Part shown: positions 9,153 to 19,400 of the stretch, one piece after another | How positions within the stretch are numbered: position 1 is the stretch's first letter | Layout of the letters: each line of letters begins with the position of its first letter | Assembly: GCA_963731125.1 (NCBI GenBank) | Contig: CAVSVP010000007.1 | Span: 558,001-622,000, forward strand | Direction: 5' to 3' | Length of the DNA: 64,000 nucleotides | Source of the DNA: CAVSVP01 sp963731125 | GTDB lineage: Bacteria > Pseudomonadota > Gammaproteobacteria > Competibacterales > Competibacteraceae | Position numbers and translations under genes: made by a program | Notes under the pieces: model-generated | Seen by the model: only the letters and a program-made list of their open reading frames with translations | What the model was told of the DNA's origin: nothing | Databases searched by the model: none

Positions 9153-10806
9153 AACTCGACTTTTGCAGCAGTTTAATCTTCAAATATCCTTTTTGCGCGG
9201 CAATAAGCGCAGTAGAATATGAATAGACGAGAATTCATCCATCAGCGTGGAGGTGTTCTCATGTTACCGTTGGTTGAGATTCCTGAGCTTGTCCGGCACT
9301 ATGCGCCATTTTTTGCGGCGGTATTTTCGGCGGAAGCCTTTGAGCAGTTTCAGCGCTACATTAGTGGCTTGATTCTCTCGGAGAACAAGACGGTTGAGGG
9401 AAGCAATCGGGGCTTTGTGGTCGATGTGCGGAATCAGAGCAGTCTGAATCGGCTATTAACGGCGAGTCCATTTTCGGTCGAGGCGCTTAACCGAGCGCGT
9501 CTTGGGTTGCTGGAGAGTCTGGCGGGCACCCGGATGAAGCCGAAAGGGGTATTGAGTCTGGATGATACCTTGTTGACCCACTATGGCCAGCAGGTTGAGA
9601 AGATTGCGTATTGGTATGACACCTCGCGGGGGTGTTATGTGTGGGCACATAATCTAGTCAATCTGCATTACAGTGATGATCAGACCGACTATCCGGTGGC
9701 GTTTCGGTTATGGGAGCCGGTGGTGGTCGAGGAGCTAGAGGCCGGGCTGCGGGCGGCAGGGGTGCCAATCCGCGCCAGCAAGTCTGCGCTCAAGACCACC
9801 GCGCCCAAGAAATGGCGCCAGTATCTGCTGAACCTGTGGCGGCGTCATCAACAGAAGCCGGAAGTCCAACGGCTTTATCAAAGCAAGTTGCTATTAGGCC
9901 AGCAGCTGCTTACCCAGTTCGGTGCCGAGCACCCCGAGCACGGGCTGCCGGTCACCTTTGCCAACTGGTATACGCAACCGGCGTTCTGCCGGTTTTTAGC
10001 AAAGCCCCTGAAGTGCGCTTACGTGGGCACATTGGCAGGCGATGATAAGGTGCGGTTAGCCAGTGGCGAGCACCGCTTGGAAGCGGTTGCTCAGCACCTG
10101 CGAGCCGAACATCACCAGGCCGTCAACGCCGGTGACAAACCGATCTTTCGTAACCTATCGATTCCCTATAAAGGCCAGAAGGAACCCTATTACAGCTACT
10201 GCAACACCCATCAGATTCCGAACTTTGGCAAGCAACGGTTGGTGATCAATCATCGCCAGGCCGACCTGTCCGACGCGGCAGCATTTTTCATCGGCAATCA
10301 GTTGCATTGGCAGGCCACAGGCATCACCCGGATTCGGCGCCACCGCTGGTCCGTTGAAGTTTATCACGAAGAGGGCAAAGTTGATGGACTCGATCAGTAT
10401 CAGGTCCGGGACTTTGCGGCGGTGTATCGACATATCGCGCTTGTCGCCGTGACCTACAGGTTACTGCGCGCAGCCCATCACGATCAGGCCCTCCTTCACC
10501 TGCTTCAACGTCAGCTCCAGACTAAGCTGGAGGGCTCAGCAGGCACGTGGCGTCGCCATACCCAGGCGCAGGCACTGTGGAGCTTGGCGACCTTTATCAC
10601 CACCGCGCTCTCCCAAGGGCGGACGCTTGGCGAGGTGATGGCACCTTTGATCGCCGCGCTTTCCTACTGAGAGACGGTGCATCTGCTTCGCGAAGCCGAG
10701 GATGGGCTTGGTCTGGAGCGTCCAGGCCAGGTCAGGGGAGTGGTGCGGCCCCTCCCCTGGAGAAAAGCCCCGATGCTACGCCCTTTGGAGTACTGCAAAA
10801 GTCGAG
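9153..10806 (+). mobile_element. IS701-type insertion sequence
   Basis: Inverted ends share CTCGACTTTTGCAG (left 9155-9168; right, reversed, 10793-10806). The left end carries two extra bases (AA) before the match. The flanks carry TTAG at 9149-9152 and 10807-10810, the 4-bp YTAG-type duplication characteristic of IS701. Excising the element plus one TTAG rejoins the ISAs1 transposase reading frame (...SEL-ADPRHAKG...), which fixes the boundary. It is 1,654 bp with one intact transposase. Confidence 0.88.
9261..10670 (+). CDS. IS701-family transposase
   Basis: The start is taken at 9261 (MLPLVEIPELV) because GGAGG lies 7 bases upstream; the frame is open from an ATG at 9219. 469 residues. 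The DDE core begins with GVLSLDDTLLTHYG (catalytic Asp) and ends with RRHRWSVEVYHEEGK (catalytic Glu), as in IS701 and related 'DDE superfamily endonuclease' proteins. No frameshift or internal stop is seen, so this copy may be active. It belongs to the element bounded at 9153-10806. Confidence 0.88.
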   Translation: MLPLVEIPELVRHYAPFFAAVFSAEAFEQFQRYISGLILSENKTVEGSNRGFVVDVRNQSSLNRLLTASPFSVEALNRARLGLLESLAGTRMKPKGVLSLDDTLLTHYGQQVEKIAYWYDTSRGCYVWAHNLVNLHYSDDQTDYPVAFRLWEPVVVEELEAGLRAAGVPIRASKSALKTTAPKKWRQYLLNLWRRHQQKPEVQRLYQSKLLLGQQLLTQFGAEHPEHGLPVTFANWYTQPAFCRFLAKPLKCAYVGTLAGDDKVRLASGEHRLEAVAQHLRAEHHQAVNAGDKPIFRNLSIPYKGQKEPYYSYCNTHQIPNFGKQRLVINHRQADLSDAAAFFIGNQLHWQATGITRIRRHRWSVEVYHEEGKVDGLDQYQVRDFAAVYRHIALVAVTYRLLRAAHHDQALLHLLQRQLQTKLEGSAGTWRRHTQAQALWSLATFITTALSQGRTLGEVMAPLIAALSY

Positions 10807-11208
10807 TTAGCAGACCCGCGTCATGCGAAAGGCATTCGCCCTGTGCAGTTGTCGAGCTTAACGATTATGGTAATGGCGATGCTATGCGGGCGAACGAGCC
10901 TGAAAGGGATCGCGCGCTTTGCGCGCACCCATGTGCAAGCGCTGGCCGAGGTGATCCCGTTACCGCGCGATAAAGCGCCCTCCTACAGTACGTTGCAACG
11001 CTTGAGCCAGCAGCTGTCGATCGAGGGTTTGTGTAGGCAGTTCAATCGCTGGATGCCGCAGTACGCGCAGGCCGAGACGATCGCTATTGATGGCAAGCGT
11101 ATCACCCGCACCTTCCCACCCAAGGAAGGCGAGAAACAACGTGTTACCTCGCTGGTGTCGTTTTTTAGTCATCCTCGTCAGCTGATCTGCGGCGTCGGTA
11201 AGCTGGAC

Positions 11209-13014
11209 CTCACGGTTCGCTCAAATTGAGCAGGGGTTCTGAGAAATGCGGCGTCAATTGCATATAGATCTCCAGCGGAAAGTCGAGCAGCTCCAGGATG
11301 CGTTGCTGTACCGGGGTGAGCGTGGTCAAATGGGCATGTACTTCAGTGCCCTCATCGAGCAGCACCAGGGTCAGCCCGGTAAAGACGCGCAACATCATCT
11401 CGGTGGTGGGGCGAGCCGTCGCCCGCTTGGGGTTGCCTGGATAGAGACCACTCAGGCGCGTCCCTTCCTGCTGCAGGCGCTGGCGCACGGTGAACTCAAC
11501 CAAGGTCAGCACCCGCAGCCCCAGGCTCAGCAGCCGGATCAGCCCCTTGACCCGCGCATCGGAGTCCAAATACATCGGTGTCAGCGACAACACCCGACCC
11601 TTCAGGCGCCCAAAGCCCCGTTCGATGAGATAGGCCTGACGGTAGGCGAGCACGACCTCGGTCAACGACAACTCGGTCTGGTCGGTGGCATAGACCCGCC
11701 AGCCCAGCCGGCGCACTGCCGAGGCGAGGGCGGCCTCGTCGAGGCATACCTGCACGGTGACTGTCTGGGTGCGCTCCACCCGAGCGGGCCGGTCACGGTA
11801 ACGCCGCTTGGGCCGCTCATCGAGATGGGTTTGATAGTCCACCGCCAGCAGGCCCGCGACCCGGTGCTTGGCGATGAGCGCCTCGACGGTCTCGGCCAAG
11901 GTCGCCTCGTCGGTAAAGCGCTTCTTGCCCTGGCCGGTGACGTTAAGCTCGGCAATCGCCGCGGTGGCCTGCTCCAGACGTTGGTGCAGCGCCCGCTCTT
12001 GACGCTCGGCCAGTTTGAGCGAACGTACCACCAGCCGCCGCTCGATCCAGGTGAGCTCCTTACCGTCGTGCTCACCGGTGAGCTTCACCTCATAGCCAAA
12101 GCCCTCGGCCAGCTTCGGCCCCCGGTCACCCTCCGCGCTGGGCTGATACACCGGCTCCAGCGCCTGGTGGCCCGCCCAGACCGGCTCCAGCACCTGCTCG
12201 AGCTCCGACTCCGGCAGTTGCGTGCTCGGCAGCGGGCACAGATAATGATCCCCGCTGCCCACCACGTACGCCCGGGTGGCCAGCGCCGCCATCTTCGCAT
12301 CACCGAGGTAGGTCATCCCGGCCTGCTGCAACGTGCGCTGCACTTTGCCAATCTCCGGCACGTACAGCGGGTCATCGGCCTGCTCGCCCGAGACCACCGT
12401 GGTGCTCAGGGGCAGCCCCAGGGGATCCAGCGTCGCAAGATTGATTTTCACCTGCGGCAGGTCCGGACGGTGGTCCTTGCTGTGGCCGAATTGAAACAGA
12501 CCTTCCTCAGTCACCTCGACGTAGCCCTTGGCGGTGGTGCTGTCGACACGCACTCGCCGCGACCCCCCCAGGTCATAGACCCGCAGCAGTTGCTCACCCA
12601 GCGACTGCTCAACGGTTTCCCACGCCACGTCGTCGCTCAAATAATCCAGCACCGCCGCCAGGCGGTCATCGCTCCAATCCAGCGCCCGTACCGGCTGGCC
12701 CAGACACCCGGCCAATCCCTGCAGGCGCGCCTCGACCCAGGGTTGGACATGGTTCAGGCGGTGGTCGCCTTCCGACAGGATAAAGGCCAGCCACACGGCA
12801 CTGACCGTGCCCAGGCTCAGCCCCTGCCAGTTGCCGTGGGTCGGAAAGTGCTCATCCAACAACGCCCCCACGTGCATCCGCTCCAGCTGGGCCAGCAGCA
12901 AGGGGATATCGTCCATGCGTTCCGTCTTAAAAGTAAGTTTGTCAATCATATCAAAATCTTATCAAATAAAACTCACTTTCTCAGAAGTGGCTCTGTAAAT
13001 GAGCGAACCGTGAG
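11209..13014 (-). mobile_element. IS1634-type insertion sequence
   Basis: Perfect 15-bp terminal inverted repeats CTCACGGTTCGCTCA (11209-11223) / TGAGCGAACCGTGAG (13000-13014), with an inner CTGAGAAA shared by both ends. A 6-bp direct repeat CTGGAC abuts both ends (11203-11208 and 13015-13020). 1,806 bp. It interrupts the ISAs1 transposase between GVGKLD and NDKPSE. Confidence 0.93.
11210..12949 (-). CDS. IS1634-family transposase
   Basis: 579 residues, intact. The catalytic core includes RRVRVDSTTAKGYV (Asp), YLGDAKMAA (Asp) and YRQAYLIERGFGRLKG (Glu), the last being the family's Y-(2)-R-(3)-E-(6)-K signature. The C terminus ends LLNLSEP and its TGA stop (11210-11212) lies inside the left inverted repeat, a compact arrangement. 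A long opposite-strand frame over the same interval is a high-GC shadow. No decay was seen, so it is probably a recent arrival. Confidence 0.92.
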   Translation of the reverse strand: MIDKLTFKTERMDDIPLLLAQLERMHVGALLDEHFPTHGNWQGLSLGTVSAVWLAFILSEGDHRLNHVQPWVEARLQGLAGCLGQPVRALDWSDDRLAAVLDYLSDDVAWETVEQSLGEQLLRVYDLGGSRRVRVDSTTAKGYVEVTEEGLFQFGHSKDHRPDLPQVKINLATLDPLGLPLSTTVVSGEQADDPLYVPEIGKVQRTLQQAGMTYLGDAKMAALATRAYVVGSGDHYLCPLPSTQLPESELEQVLEPVWAGHQALEPVYQPSAEGDRGPKLAEGFGYEVKLTGEHDGKELTWIERRLVVRSLKLAERQERALHQRLEQATAAIAELNVTGQGKKRFTDEATLAETVEALIAKHRVAGLLAVDYQTHLDERPKRRYRDRPARVERTQTVTVQVCLDEAALASAVRRLGWRVYATDQTELSLTEVVLAYRQAYLIERGFGRLKGRVLSLTPMYLDSDARVKGLIRLLSLGLRVLTLVEFTVRQRLQQEGTRLSGLYPGNPKRATARPTTEMMLRVFTGLTLVLLDEGTEVHAHLTTLTPVQQRILELLDFPLEIYMQLTPHFSEPLLNLSEP

Positions 13015-15088
13015 CTGGACAATGATAAGCCCAGCGAAATCGACGTGGTGCAAGCATTGATCGGCACGCTGCGGATCGAGCGTTCGGTGTTCACTCTGGA
13101 TGCGCTGCCTTGCCAAAAAAACCGGTGGCCCAGATTACTGCCCAGGGCCACGGCTACCTCATCCCCGTCAAAGGCAATCAACCGACGCTCCCTAAGCGCC
13201 TCGCGCGGACGGCGCAGAATGCAGCGACGGCGGCCTGGAGTTGGCGCCAAAGCGGCCATGGTCATGATACCCGTTGTCGGCTCACATGCTGGCCGGCCGC
13301 GGCGGCGATGAAGGCGCAATGGCCGGGGCTGGAGCAGTCTATCAGCGTTCGGCGGCAGGGCGAGCGGGACGGTAAACCCTTCGACAACCCCACGTATTAC
13401 ATCACCCGCGAGCCATTCAGGGCGTGGCGCTTGGCGCAGCGTGTTCGGGGTCATCGCAAGCTCGAAAACACCCTGCACTGGACTAAAGATGTCGTCTTGC
13501 AGGAAGATGATGGTGGCTTGGTGGACTCACCAGCGGCGGCTAATATGGCGCTGATCCGCAACATGAGCTTCCATTTGCTGGTGATGACCGGGTATCGATC
13601 GATCAGCGAAGGGATCAGTGCCATGGGCGAGCAGGTCGGGAAACTCTGGCAGATCATCAGTCAGCCGAGCCGAACACCGCTGAAGCGCTAACAGGTTAGC
13701 GATGCATGTCGGATAATATTATAATTTTAAATGGTTTTTTTACTTTGAATCGACCCTCCCCAAGGGAGGCGGTTCAGCGGGTGGGGTCTGACGCTTGCCC
13801 ACGAGATAGGCCGCTTGCCATTCCGCGGCGTCAAAGACCACGTCGCAGGGTAGCTCGGGACTGGTTCGTCCCATCAGCATCAAAAACGGCACCCGCCAGG
13901 CAATGATCAGGTATAATGCCAACGCTGGCTCCAGGCGCTCCAGCTCGCTCAATGGCAGCGCTTCTACCCGACAGCCTTGCTTCCAAATGCGGAAAAAACC
14001 TTCAATGGTCCACCGGGCCCGATACCACGCGATCAACTCCAGGGCTTGTTCCAAGGTGGCTACCGGGCGGTTGGTCAGCAGCCGCCACCCCAGGGGCTTG
14101 TCGCCCGGCGGCGGGTTCTCTTCCTGGGCCAGCAGCGCCGTGACCTCGACTGCCACCCCGCGGGTGGGTTGCAGGGTGACTCGTTCCACCCGCAGGGTCT
14201 GCTTGACGGGACGGGCCACGCGCCCGGGGGCGGCCGGCAGGGTAAAGCAGATTTCACCTAGGGCGGGGGCCGCTGCCAGGCGATCCCACAGTTTCTGATC
14301 ACGGTCAGTACAGCGGTTATGCGTGGCACGAATCAACCAGTCGGCCGGATGGCCCAAGCGCTGCGCCTGGGCCATGAAAGCGTGAATATCGCATTCCCGA
14401 TCGGCCACCTACACCAAGCGGGTGTTGGGCATCTGCGGAGCCAATTCCGCCACCCGCTCATAGCCCTCCAGCCAACGAATGCTTTCCTTATCCTCCATCG
14501 GCCAGTGCCGTTTGTCTTGGCCATGGGTCTCCGGATCGCGCGCCCACATCCACGCATCCAACACCCCCAACGGCAACCCCTCAGGGGTGACCGCCAAGGG
14601 GGGATGCACATACATCCCATGTTGCGCGGCATAGCTCAACGGTCCCAGCCCCTGGATGCCCGGCTGCGAGGTAAAATCCAGTTCCGTGCTGTCTTGCAGA
14701 CACAGCACGACCGGGTGGTGGCGCATCCGCTCTTGCGTACACGTCCCATGCGGCTTCAGCACCGCTTCCCAATCCACGTTCTCATGGTTGAGAAGCCGGT
14801 AGGCACCCTGGACTTCGGCCCAGCCCCGGCAGGCCACCGGAATACTGGCCCCGGGATCATCGCCCAGTCGTTTCAACACCTTCTCCAACCGACGGTTGAG
14901 GCGTTTGTCCCCCAGCTCGGCGCTGGCCATTTCCGCTTCTGCCCAGTTCATCTCTCGTCTCTCCGCTGGCTTCAAAAAATCGTTAGATTAACCTCGAGAT
15001 GGAGATATGTATAATGGGGTGCCCTTAACGTTGGCGCAACGCAGGGATATTCTTTGATGTTTTGTCATGGACTACGGGTTGGATGCTC

Positions 15089-15115
15089 AAATCCGTAATT
15101 GTACGGATTTTTTTT
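15089..15115 (+). terminator. Rho-independent terminator
   Basis: AAATCCGTA (15089-15097) / TACGGATTT (15102-15110), loop ATTG, continuing into a run of eight T. No gene precedes it directly on the plus strand. If the IS4-type stack is removed, the 59-codon ORF at 8648-8827 ends about 60 bases upstream, so this may be its displaced terminator. Confidence 0.85.
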
Positions 15116-15215
15116 ACTACTACTGTGGTTTATATATTAAGTGGAGGGGGAAAACGGAGCATCAGCATTGCGAGAATATCTGTAATCGCAGCAGTTCAGT
15201 TATAAGGGTAAGGCT

Positions 15216-15533
15216 ATGATAGAAGTAACTATAACGTGGAACCTCAAAGCTGACATCAACTCGCAAGCTTATGAGGAATTTGCCAACAAGGCGACTCGTT
15301 TGTACCTTAACGCACCGGGATTTGTGGAATTCCGCGTCCATCGCAACCTTTTAGGATCGCCTACCGTGCGAGCGACTTACGTCTGGCAAAGCCTGGCTGA
15401 CTGGGCGAAGTTCTTTGAATCTGCAGAATTGCAAGCGCTTGGCGCTGAACTGAGAACCTTTGCGACCGATATAGAGACCCAGCTTTGGGGACCCTCTCCC
15501 ATCATTCCTGAACCCCAGCGTCCCGGTCAGTAA
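15216..15533 (+). CDS. Dimeric alpha-beta barrel (ABM-like) protein
   Basis: 105 residues, probably cytoplasmic. The pattern MIEVTITWNLKA, APGFVEFRVHRNLLGSPTVRATYVWQSLADWAKFFES resembles antibiotic-biosynthesis-monooxygenase / Dabb ferredoxin-like proteins: a first strand, a helix (AYEEFANKATRLY), a 'PGF' turn, and a second strand pair ending in a W-x-S-L-A-D-W helix. Such proteins act as small oxygenases or as stress-related dimers, and the substrate is unknown. TAAGGGTAAGG precedes the ATG. A terminator follows at 15581. It is monocistronic. Confidence 0.6.
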   Translation: MIEVTITWNLKADINSQAYEEFANKATRLYLNAPGFVEFRVHRNLLGSPTVRATYVWQSLADWAKFFESAELQALGAELRTFATDIETQLWGPSPIIPEPQRPGQ

Positions 15534-15580
15534 AAGGTTTTTTGGTAGGGAAAAGTACTTTAGTTGGAGTCGCTTGTACT

Positions 15581-15609
15581 AAGGCCGAGCTATGAGATTC
15601 GGCCTTTTT
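15581..15609 (+). terminator. Rho-independent terminator after the ABM-like gene
   Basis: AAGGCCGA (15581-15588) / TCGGCCTT (15599-15606) with a 10-base loop, followed by T residues. It lies 48 bases past the stop codon. Confidence 0.88.
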
Positions 15610-15706
15610 AGTAGAGACTTAAAATTGTGGTAGCTTAATGCCGCATAAGTAAAGCCGCTATCAATTATTCACAATTTGATCCAGTTTCTCATAGGACTTG
15701 CCTGTT

Positions 15707-15874
15707 TCAAGGAAGATTTCGGCATTCATCCTCACCTGGCATATCGCTGCCTCGCATCACCCATTGGCACCGCACATTTTTGTAGTAAGCCTGCTCTTCC
15801 GGTGTGTAATGCATACAGCCGACCAGTGCGGTGCAAAGCAATAACAGTAAAATGCTAAACAATCGATTTATCAT
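15707..15874 (-). CDS. Small lipoprotein, 55 residues
   Basis: ATG at 15872-15874, TGA at 15707-15709. The sequence begins MINRLFSILLLLLCTALVGC, a classic signal peptide with a LVGC lipobox, so residue 20 should be the lipidated Cys. The mature part, about 36 residues (MHYTPEEQAYYKN..., with Cys at about 37 and 51), is hydrophilic and has no recognised domain. The ribosome-binding site is weak (GGAAAA). The two mature cysteines could form a disulfide. Typical of small envelope lipoproteins of unknown role. Confidence 0.65.
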   Translation of the reverse strand: MINRLFSILLLLLCTALVGCMHYTPEEQAYYKNVRCQWVMRGSDMPGEDECRNLP

Positions 15875-16483
15875 GGCAATGGTTTTCCGTATTCATACAG
15901 CGAATGGCCTAATGCTGAGCGGCGTCTGCTCGCAAAGCCAAAGATAGATTGTAGTCCTGACTGCCTTCCTGAATGCAAAAAATCCACGAAGTGTGAACCT
16001 CGAATTGTTGTCTTTCTGACAATCAGTGTATTTTTTGAAAAATTGCGTTGCGTCGCACAAATGCCTGTGCTATGTTGCGCCGCAATAAAGTTTTATAGCA
16101 AACCAACCGTAGAGATAAGAAATCTACAGCAGTACTATTCGGTGCCTTCCTAAACCCGTCTATATCGACTGATACACAAGAGGGTGAAACTATGCTGGCT
16201 TGGTTCTTGCTAAAATCTCATGTGAGCGCCTGCGCTCTCTGAGATAAACACACTGAATACCAGCCCTAGTAAAGAGCGATTGCTTAGCCATTGCAAGACA
16301 ATCCGGTCCGGCAACCGCTGACACCTTGAGAATTCTGACTCCTTTCCAATAGAGCCAACGATTTTTTCCTTTTTTCCTGCCCAGTCCTCATGCACCGCCA
16401 TGCCAGGACCCGGGAAGTGACAGGCGATGCTGCCATCTTGTGCATATCGCCGTTCCTTAATCCTCAGTTTCGAGGGTAAACCA
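15875..16483. other. Intergenic region upstream of the GH15-like gene
   Basis: About 600 bases. A 16-codon plus-strand frame (MLAWFLLKSHVSACAL, ATG at 16193) follows GAGGGTG at a good distance and could be a leader peptide, but it ends 230 bases before the GH15-like gene. No hairpin with a T tract was seen. Open frames on the minus strand (16210-16401) lack supporting features. Confidence 0.35.
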
Positions 16484-19400
16484 ATGAATACTTATCCGCT
16501 TAACCAACTGCTCGATGATGTACAGCGCCAACAGCCGTTGAGCGCTTATTACGAACAAGTCCAGACCATTATTCTGGCGCGCCAGGACCCTATCACCGGT
16601 TTGCTGCCCGCCAGCACCGCCATAACCGTACATGGTGACTACACCCATGCCTGGGTGCGTGACAATGTCTACAGCATTCTGGCGGTATGGGGGCTGGCGC
16701 TCGCCTACCGCCGCCAAGGCACCGATGCGGGTAAAACTTATCGGTTGGAGCAAAGCGTGGTCAAACTGATGCGTGGTTTGCTCACGGCCATGCTGAAGCA
16801 GGCTGCCAAGGTAGAATGCTTTAAACAAACCTTAGATCCTTTGGAGGCCTTGCACGCCAAGTACGACACCCGTACCGCCGAGCCGGTGGTGGGTGACGGC
16901 GAGTGGGGTCATCTGCAGCTGGATGCCACCTCGCTGTTTTTGCTAATGCTGGCCCAGATGACCGCCTCCGGGTTGCGAATCGTGTTTACTCTGGACGAAG
17001 TCGATTTTGTCCAGAACCTCGTGCACTATTTGGGCCGCGCCTATCACACGCCGGATTATGGCATCTGGGAACGGGGCCACAAGATGAACGAAGGCGAGGC
17101 GGAACTCAATGCCAGCTCGGTGGGTATGGCCAAGGCGGCTCTGGAGGCGTTGCAGAATTTTAACCTATTCGGGCCCAACGCGAGTCCCGCCTCGGTTATT
17201 CATGTGATGGCCGATGATATCGCCCAGGCTCGCAACACCCTGGAGGTCCTGCTGCCCCGAGAATCCAATTCCAAGGAGACCGACGCGGCGTTGTTGAGCG
17301 TTATCAGCTTCCCCGCCTTCGCGGTAGAGAGCACCGAGTTGGTGGCGCGCACCCGCGCCGAAATCATTACCAAGCTGCAAGGCCGCTACGGTTGCAAGCG
17401 TTTCCTGCGTGACGGCCATCAAACCATGGTGGAAGACCATAGCCGGCTGCATTATGAAGCCGGTGAGCTGCGCCGGTTCCAGCATATTGAGTCAGAGTGG
17501 CCGCTGTTTTTCACCTACCTGCTGTTGGACGGCCTTCTCCGTGAAGATCAGACGCAGTCTGATGCTTACCGGGCGCGCCTGGAGGCGTTATTTCAGGTGC
17601 GTGATGGCCAGCGCTTATTGCCGGAACTGTACTATGTGCCGGCGGACCTCGTGGCCCAGGAGCAACGCAATCCCCAGAGTCAGCAGCGGCTGCCTAACGA
17701 AAATGTTCCTTTGGTATGGGCCCAGAGCCTATATCTGCTGGGTGCTCTGCTGCAAGAGGGCTTTTTGCAGCTTGCCGATATCGATCCCTTGGGCCGCCGC
17801 TATCGTATCGGTCGGCAGCGGGACAACCAGATCCAGCTGGCCCTTTTAGCGGAAGATGCCCAGGTAAAGACCCAGCTGCAAGAATACGGCATCGTGACCG
17901 AAACGCTGGAACAGATCCAGCCGGTTCAGCTGCGTCCTGCCTCCGATCTGGCGGCGACCCTCGGCAGGCTGGGCCACAACCGGGCGCTGGGCTTGTCCGG
18001 ACGGCCGCCGCGTTCGCTGGGCAGCCTGGTTACCTGCCAGGTATTTACCTTGGGGAACGAAGAAACCATTGTGTTCTTACCACCCCTCTATAATCAGAGA
18101 GACTTTTACCTGGGGCTGGATAACCGCCTGATGGCGGAGCAGTTGAAAGCCGAGCTGGCCTATATTCATCATCACTGGGACCAGCCGGGCCAGCCCCTGA
18201 TGACCTTGTTGATTACGGACGCCATGCTGCAGGCGGGCGGCCATCAAATACTGTTAGATTTCCTACAGACGCTGCAGTCAGGCTGTTGCAGTGGTGCAAC
18301 GATACGGGTGGGAAAACTCGCGGAACTGCTACCCACCGCTGCCCTAGCGCCGATGGACTGTCTGAATGACAGCCGTTTTCAGGAGCCAGCTTTCCCGAAC
18401 CGGCGCGTCGAGGCAATCGATCTCGATTGGCAACCCGCTGTCATTCAACCTGTGTCCGCTGCCGAGGCGGCCGCTTGGCGGCAGCAGTCCGATAATCACC
18501 GGTTACTGCAGGCATTGGCGGAAAACCGCAATCCCTATGAACAGATCGAACTGCTGGGGTTGCTATGGGAACGGCTTGGGCCGGAGTTTACCGATACGGC
18601 GTTCAGCGCCAGCCTGCGCCAGCTGACCGAAGCGGTCTATATCCGGGCTGGGGAGGCGCGGCTGTGGGGCGTGGTACGGCGGGCGGCGGGCCTGCTGGAA
18701 AAGGTTGACGATGCCCTGGAGGACGCTGTCGCCGCGGTCGTTGTGCGCCAGCATCAACTGTCAGTAGGCCGGGCCTATAGCGGGGAAGCCGTTATCGTCC
18801 GGCCGCTTAGCACCGCCGAGATCAGCGAGCGGCTCCGGGCGTATGGCGGCGATGACCCGCGGGCCCGGATTTTGCTCCAGGAAATCGTGCTGTTTCTGGG
18901 TATGCTGATCAAGGCGGAGCCTGGCCGGTTTAAAGGCGTTCTTACCTTGCGGCCCTGGCATTTGCTGTTGCTTATCACCGGCGCGCTGGCCCGAGAACAG
19001 GGCATCACCCAGGGCGAAGCCTTTGAAATCCTGCTCGACCTGAGTCCTTATGCCCTGTTGGGTCGACTGCATCAGGTTATCGCCGTTGAAGAGGATATCA
19101 GTCACAGCTTGATGCGTTTGGAGTCGCTGCACTATGAGGGCGGTAGCCATGGTCTCAAACCCTTGCGTTTTTCGGCCGCTAACGACCCGACCTTGCCGGT
19201 GGGAAGTGATTGGAACGCCTGGCGAGAAGCCAATGGCATTCTGACCCGCTTGCCGGAGGATTTTTACTCCCGGGTATGGGAAGTTCTGCGGCACTGCCGA
19301 GGCTTGATCATCGGCGATCAGCTGGATGTCCGCAACCGCCTGGACAGCGAGATTATCCTCGCGGACATGACCGCCACCGAGAAAGCGTTCGCGCTGCAGG

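Larger units (their letters stand above)
9113..13691 (+). pseudogene. ISAs1-family transposase in three pieces
   Basis: Piece 1 is 9113-9152 (MAYHSLVHYLSEL, preceded by CGGAG). Piece 2 is 10811-11208 (ADPRHAKGIRP ... TIAIDGKRI ... GVGKLD). Piece 3 is 13021-13691 (NDKPSEIDVVQALIGTLRIE ... RNMSFHLLVMTGYRS). The joints are exact in frame at the target duplications of the inserted IS701 (TTAG) and IS1634 (CTGGAC) elements. The sum is 1,109 bases. Adding one base to the seven-A run at 13115-13121 restores CQKKPVAQI and gives 370 codons, the normal size. So the gene is broken by two insertions and one homopolymer indel. Confidence 0.88.
9021..13759 (+). mobile_element. ISAs1-type element, interrupted by IS701- and IS1634-type elements
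   Basis: Its ends are inverted copies of GGAGGGTCGATTCAAAGTA (9021-9039 and, reversed, 13741-13759). They are flanked by a 9-bp direct repeat CCAAGGGAG (9012-9020 and 13760-13768), within the 8-10 bp usual for this family. Its insertion split the Tn5-like transposase gene. The gross length of 4.7 kb falls to about 1.27 kb once the two nested elements and their duplications are removed. Confidence 0.85.
8851..14975 (-). pseudogene. IS4/Tn5-like transposase, split by an ISAs1 element and carrying an amber stop
   Basis: The 5' part runs 14975 to 13760 and the 3' part 9011 to 8851. Joined after removing the insert and one 9-bp duplication they give 1,377 bases, exactly 459 codons including stop. 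The N terminus is the Tn5-type DNA-binding domain (ELGDKRLNRRLEKVLKRLGD). Catalytic positions are LQDSTELDF (Asp), VADRE (Asp) and YRARWTIEGFFRIWK (Glu, in the Y-R-E-K signature). The C terminus recovered from the left part reads GGWLGRKHDGPPGPKAIW. A TAG at 14409-14411 sits just before VADRE, where relatives have a sense codon, so the gene was also inactivated by a point mutation. Confidence 0.9.
8830..15021 (-). mobile_element. IS4/Tn5-like insertion sequence, interrupted by nested elements
   Basis: The outer ends are inverted: CACCCCATTACACACAACTC (8830-8849) against the reverse complement of 15002-15021, CACCCCATTATACATATCTC (17 of 20 identical, and similar to Tn5-type ends). It is bounded by a perfect 9-bp direct repeat CCCTTAACG (8821-8829 and 15022-15030), the duplication length of IS50/Tn5. 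Without the nested ISAs1-type element and its target duplication, the element is about 1.44 kb, normal for the group. Confidence 0.9.

Noticed and set aside
11246..13060. 604-residue open frame on the plus strand
   Set aside because: It is the antisense shadow of the intact IS1634 transposase; the Arg/Gln/Pro/His-rich, repetitive composition is typical of reverse-complement reading of GC-rich genes.
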